The position numbers and the translations under genes are program-made. Of a stretch of 64,000 nucleotides of DNA, positions 62,244-64,000 are shown piece by piece. The stretch lies in assembly GCF_003075075.1 (NCBI RefSeq), contig NZ_QCYM01000008.1, positions 124,001 to 188,000 on the forward strand, read 5' to 3'. Position 1 is the first letter of the stretch. The number at the start of each line of letters is the position of its first letter. Below the pieces are notes generated by a model, which was not told the DNA's origin, did not search any database, and worked only from the letters and a program-made list of their open reading frames with translations. The stretch is from Labrenzia sp. 011 (GTDB lineage: Bacteria; Pseudomonadota; Alphaproteobacteria; Rhizobiales; Stappiaceae).

Positions 62244-64000
62244 ATGGAAACTCGAGCGAACTACATTCTGATCGGCGCCTTTATGGTCGCCATCCTGATC
62301 GGTGCGTTCGGGTTCGTGTACTGGCTGGCCGTTACGGCCGAATCCCGCCAGAACGTCGAAGTCAAAATCTTCTTTCCCGGTCCGGTCACCGGCCTGCCCG
62401 TCGGCGGGCAGGTGCTGTTCAACGGCATCAAGGTCGGCGATGTCGGGTCGCTGGATTTCGCCCCGGACGATCCGACCAAGGTCGTGGCCACCGTGCGCAT
62501 CAAGCCCACCACGCCCGTGCGGGAAGACACCAAGGCCACCTTGAACTTCACGGGCCTGACAGGTGTTGCCTATGTCGACCTCAGCGGCGGTACGTCCGCG
62601 TCCCCGCTGCTCCTGAGAGGTTACGACGAAGACAACGTCCCGGTGATCTACGCGGAGAAATCCTTCTTTGACGATATCGTCGACGGGGCGCGCGACGTTC
62701 TCAAGCGCGCGGACTCGACCATGAAGACGGTTGACGATTTTCTCGAGGAGAATGGCCCTGTCATCTCCAGCACCATCAAGAACGTGGAGACCTTCTCCGC
62801 CGCGCTGGCAGCGAATTCCGATGGTGTGGAGACCTTCATGGCGAGCATCGGCAAGGCTTCGCAAGCCTTCGCGAGCCTGTCGGGGCGTCTGGAACCTCTC
62901 GTGGATCAGGGGCAGCGGCTGCTGGCGGCCGTGCCTTCCGACAAGGTTACGGAGATCGTCGACAATCTGACCTCATTCTCCGAGAGCCTCGGCAATGCCA
63001 GCAAGGATATCGACCTTCTTCTGGCTGATGCCCAGGGCGCGGCGCAGGAGATGCAGAAATTCAGCGAAGGCCTCAATGCGAGCCTGGGGCAGGTCGAGAA
63101 AATCGTCGACCAGGTCAAGCCGGAGCAGGTCGCGCGAATCATGAAGGGCGCGTCCGCCTTTGGCGACCTGCTTGAGGAACGCACGGGCGATCTGGACAAG
63201 CTGATCGTCGCGACGAGCGAAACGATGCAGAACGTCAACGGCATTGTCGAGACGGTCAAGCAGCGCAGCAGCGACATCACGGATATACTTGCCGGCGGGC
63301 GGGATGTGGTGGTGAAGGTCGATGCGATCATGACCAGGGGTGTAGAGATCGCCTCTGCCATCGATCCGCTCCATATCGAGGAAATCGTGGCCTCGGTCGG
63401 CAGCTTCACGGACGGGTTGAACGCCTCGCTGGCACGGGTGGACGAGATTGTCGCCAACGTCGATCCCGTAAAGGTCGGCAATGCGGTCGACGGGGCGGCA
63501 AGCTTCATCGACAACATCAACAACCAGCAGGGCCAGATCAACGACATCATCGCCTCGACCAAGTCGACGATTCAGAACTTCGAAGCCGTTTCAGCGACCG
63601 TACGCGGTCAGGATGACCGGATCGCGGCACTGGTCACCGATGTCCAGCTAGCGGCGGAGCGGTTCGCCTCGACGCTGCAGAGCGCGGATGAGCTGCTGAA
63701 GGCGGTGGATCCGGCCAAGGTGTCCAACATCGTCGGCTCCATCGAGACGGCGGCGGCGGATCTTACGAGTCCGGAGAACGGCATACCGGCTGTTCTGGCC
63801 AGCGCGCGCAAGGCCGCGGACAACGTGCAGCAGATGACGGACGACCTGGCCAAACGCACGCCGGACGTCGACCAGATCATCACCGATGCCAAGCAGATGG
63901 CATCGACGCTGAATTCCACGTCGGTGCGCGTGGAAAGCCTTGTCGAAAAGGTCAGCACGATGGTGGATGGCGACGGCGAGGGGCTGATCAAGGAAGCGAC
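62244..64000 (+). CDS. mlaD: MlaD/MCE family lipid-binding protein (3' end beyond the window)
   Basis: At least 585 residues, open to the right edge. Residues 7-30 are a transmembrane anchor (YILIGAFMVAILIGAFGFVYW). The MCE domain follows (about 38-125): VKIFFPGPVTGLPVGGQVLFNGIKVGDV and TGLTGVAYVDLSGG. From about 130 on, long amphipathic helical repeats (many motifs like VDPVKVGNAVDGAASFID, VDPAKVSNIVGSIE) predict coiled coil or a stalk. This is far longer than E. coli MlaD (about 180) and closer to the long MCE proteins that bridge the periplasm. It takes lipid from MlaE. Confidence 0.92.
   Translation, partial: METRANYILIGAFMVAILIGAFGFVYWLAVTAESRQNVEVKIFFPGPVTGLPVGGQVLFNGIKVGDVGSLDFAPDDPTKVVATVRIKPTTPVREDTKATLNFTGLTGVAYVDLSGGTSASPLLLRGYDEDNVPVIYAEKSFFDDIVDGARDVLKRADSTMKTVDDFLEENGPVISSTIKNVETFSAALAANSDGVETFMASIGKASQAFASLSGRLEPLVDQGQRLLAAVPSDKVTEIVDNLTSFSESLGNASKDIDLLLADAQGAAQEMQKFSEGLNASLGQVEKIVDQVKPEQVARIMKGASAFGDLLEERTGDLDKLIVATSETMQNVNGIVETVKQRSSDITDILAGGRDVVVKVDAIMTRGVEIASAIDPLHIEEIVASVGSFTDGLNASLARVDEIVANVDPVKVGNAVDGAASFIDNINNQQGQINDIIASTKSTIQNFEAVSATVRGQDDRIAALVTDVQLAAERFASTLQSADELLKAVDPAKVSNIVGSIETAAADLTSPENGIPAVLASARKAADNVQQMTDDLAKRTPDVDQIITDAKQMASTLNSTSVRVESLVEKVSTMVDGDGEGLIKEA

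Overview
This window is a high-GC chromosomal segment of an alphaproteobacterium. Family-level likeness of several proteins (long-form PdxJ, the frcRBCAK fructose operon, STAS-fused MlaE, stand-alone CheZ-like protein, FadL-type porin) points to Hyphomicrobiales (Rhizobiales), perhaps a Stappiaceae relative such as Roseibium/Labrenzia. That placement is inference from memory, not from a search. I see no rRNA, CRISPR array, complete insertion sequence or prophage. Almost everything is ordinary core or metabolic DNA.

Layout. 1-5.6 kb: 5' part of pdxJ (minus) with a clear promoter and a perfect 18-bp palindrome, two AraC-type regulators paired with a cysteine hydrolase and a short-chain dehydrogenase, and a membrane diguanylate cyclase. 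5.6-11 kb: serA, a 2OG-Fe(II) oxygenase-like gene, and ilvI-ilvN behind a classical attenuator with an Ile/Leu/Val-rich leader peptide, then tRNA-Lys(CUU). 11.2-18 kb: a HigBA-like toxin-antitoxin pair, trhO, a secreted 23-residue-repeat protein, an SMP-30 lactonase, an Lrp-ald divergent pair and three tandem glycine-zipper lipoproteins. 18.3-30.8 kb: sugar catabolism on the minus strand, namely pgi, then frcR-frcB-frcC-frcA-frk and zwf-edd-eda (fructose uptake plus Entner-Doudoroff pathway, with no pgl), and a plus-strand PilZ protein. 31-46 kb: adenine deaminase, a COG4637-like ATPase, fadD, two EamA transporters, the rimB-rimK-AstE-like trio, an orphan CoxL-like molybdoenzyme and a BacA/SbmA transporter. 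46.3-49.2 kb: a TPP riboswitch controlling a 26-codon ORF, thiM, thiD and a TRAP binding protein. 49.7-59.9 kb: FadL porin, an atypical SDR, an LpxH-like hydrolase overlapping a GT4 glycosyltransferase, threonine dehydratase, CheZ-like protein, an MFS transporter and dgcN-dgcA. 60.3-64 kb: STAS-mlaE, mlaF and a long mlaD/MCE gene that runs off the window.

How genes work together. Imported fructose (FrcBCA) is phosphorylated by Frk, isomerised by Pgi, oxidised by Zwf and cleaved through Edd/Eda. A ROK repressor (FrcR) with a promoter-overlapping palindrome probably controls the import operon. IlvI/IlvN synthesis is tuned by translation of the leader peptide. ThiM/ThiD form a thiamine salvage unit under TPP control. 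MlaE-F-D move phospholipids across the periplasm. DgcN-DgcA act on D-glutamate.

No wholly new multi-gene system is evident. The best leads are the riboswitch-coupled micro-ORF with its TRAP binding protein, the 3+3 cysteine-capped repeat protein, the lipoprotein triplet with a hairpin over one ribosome binding site, and the pdxJ palindrome.
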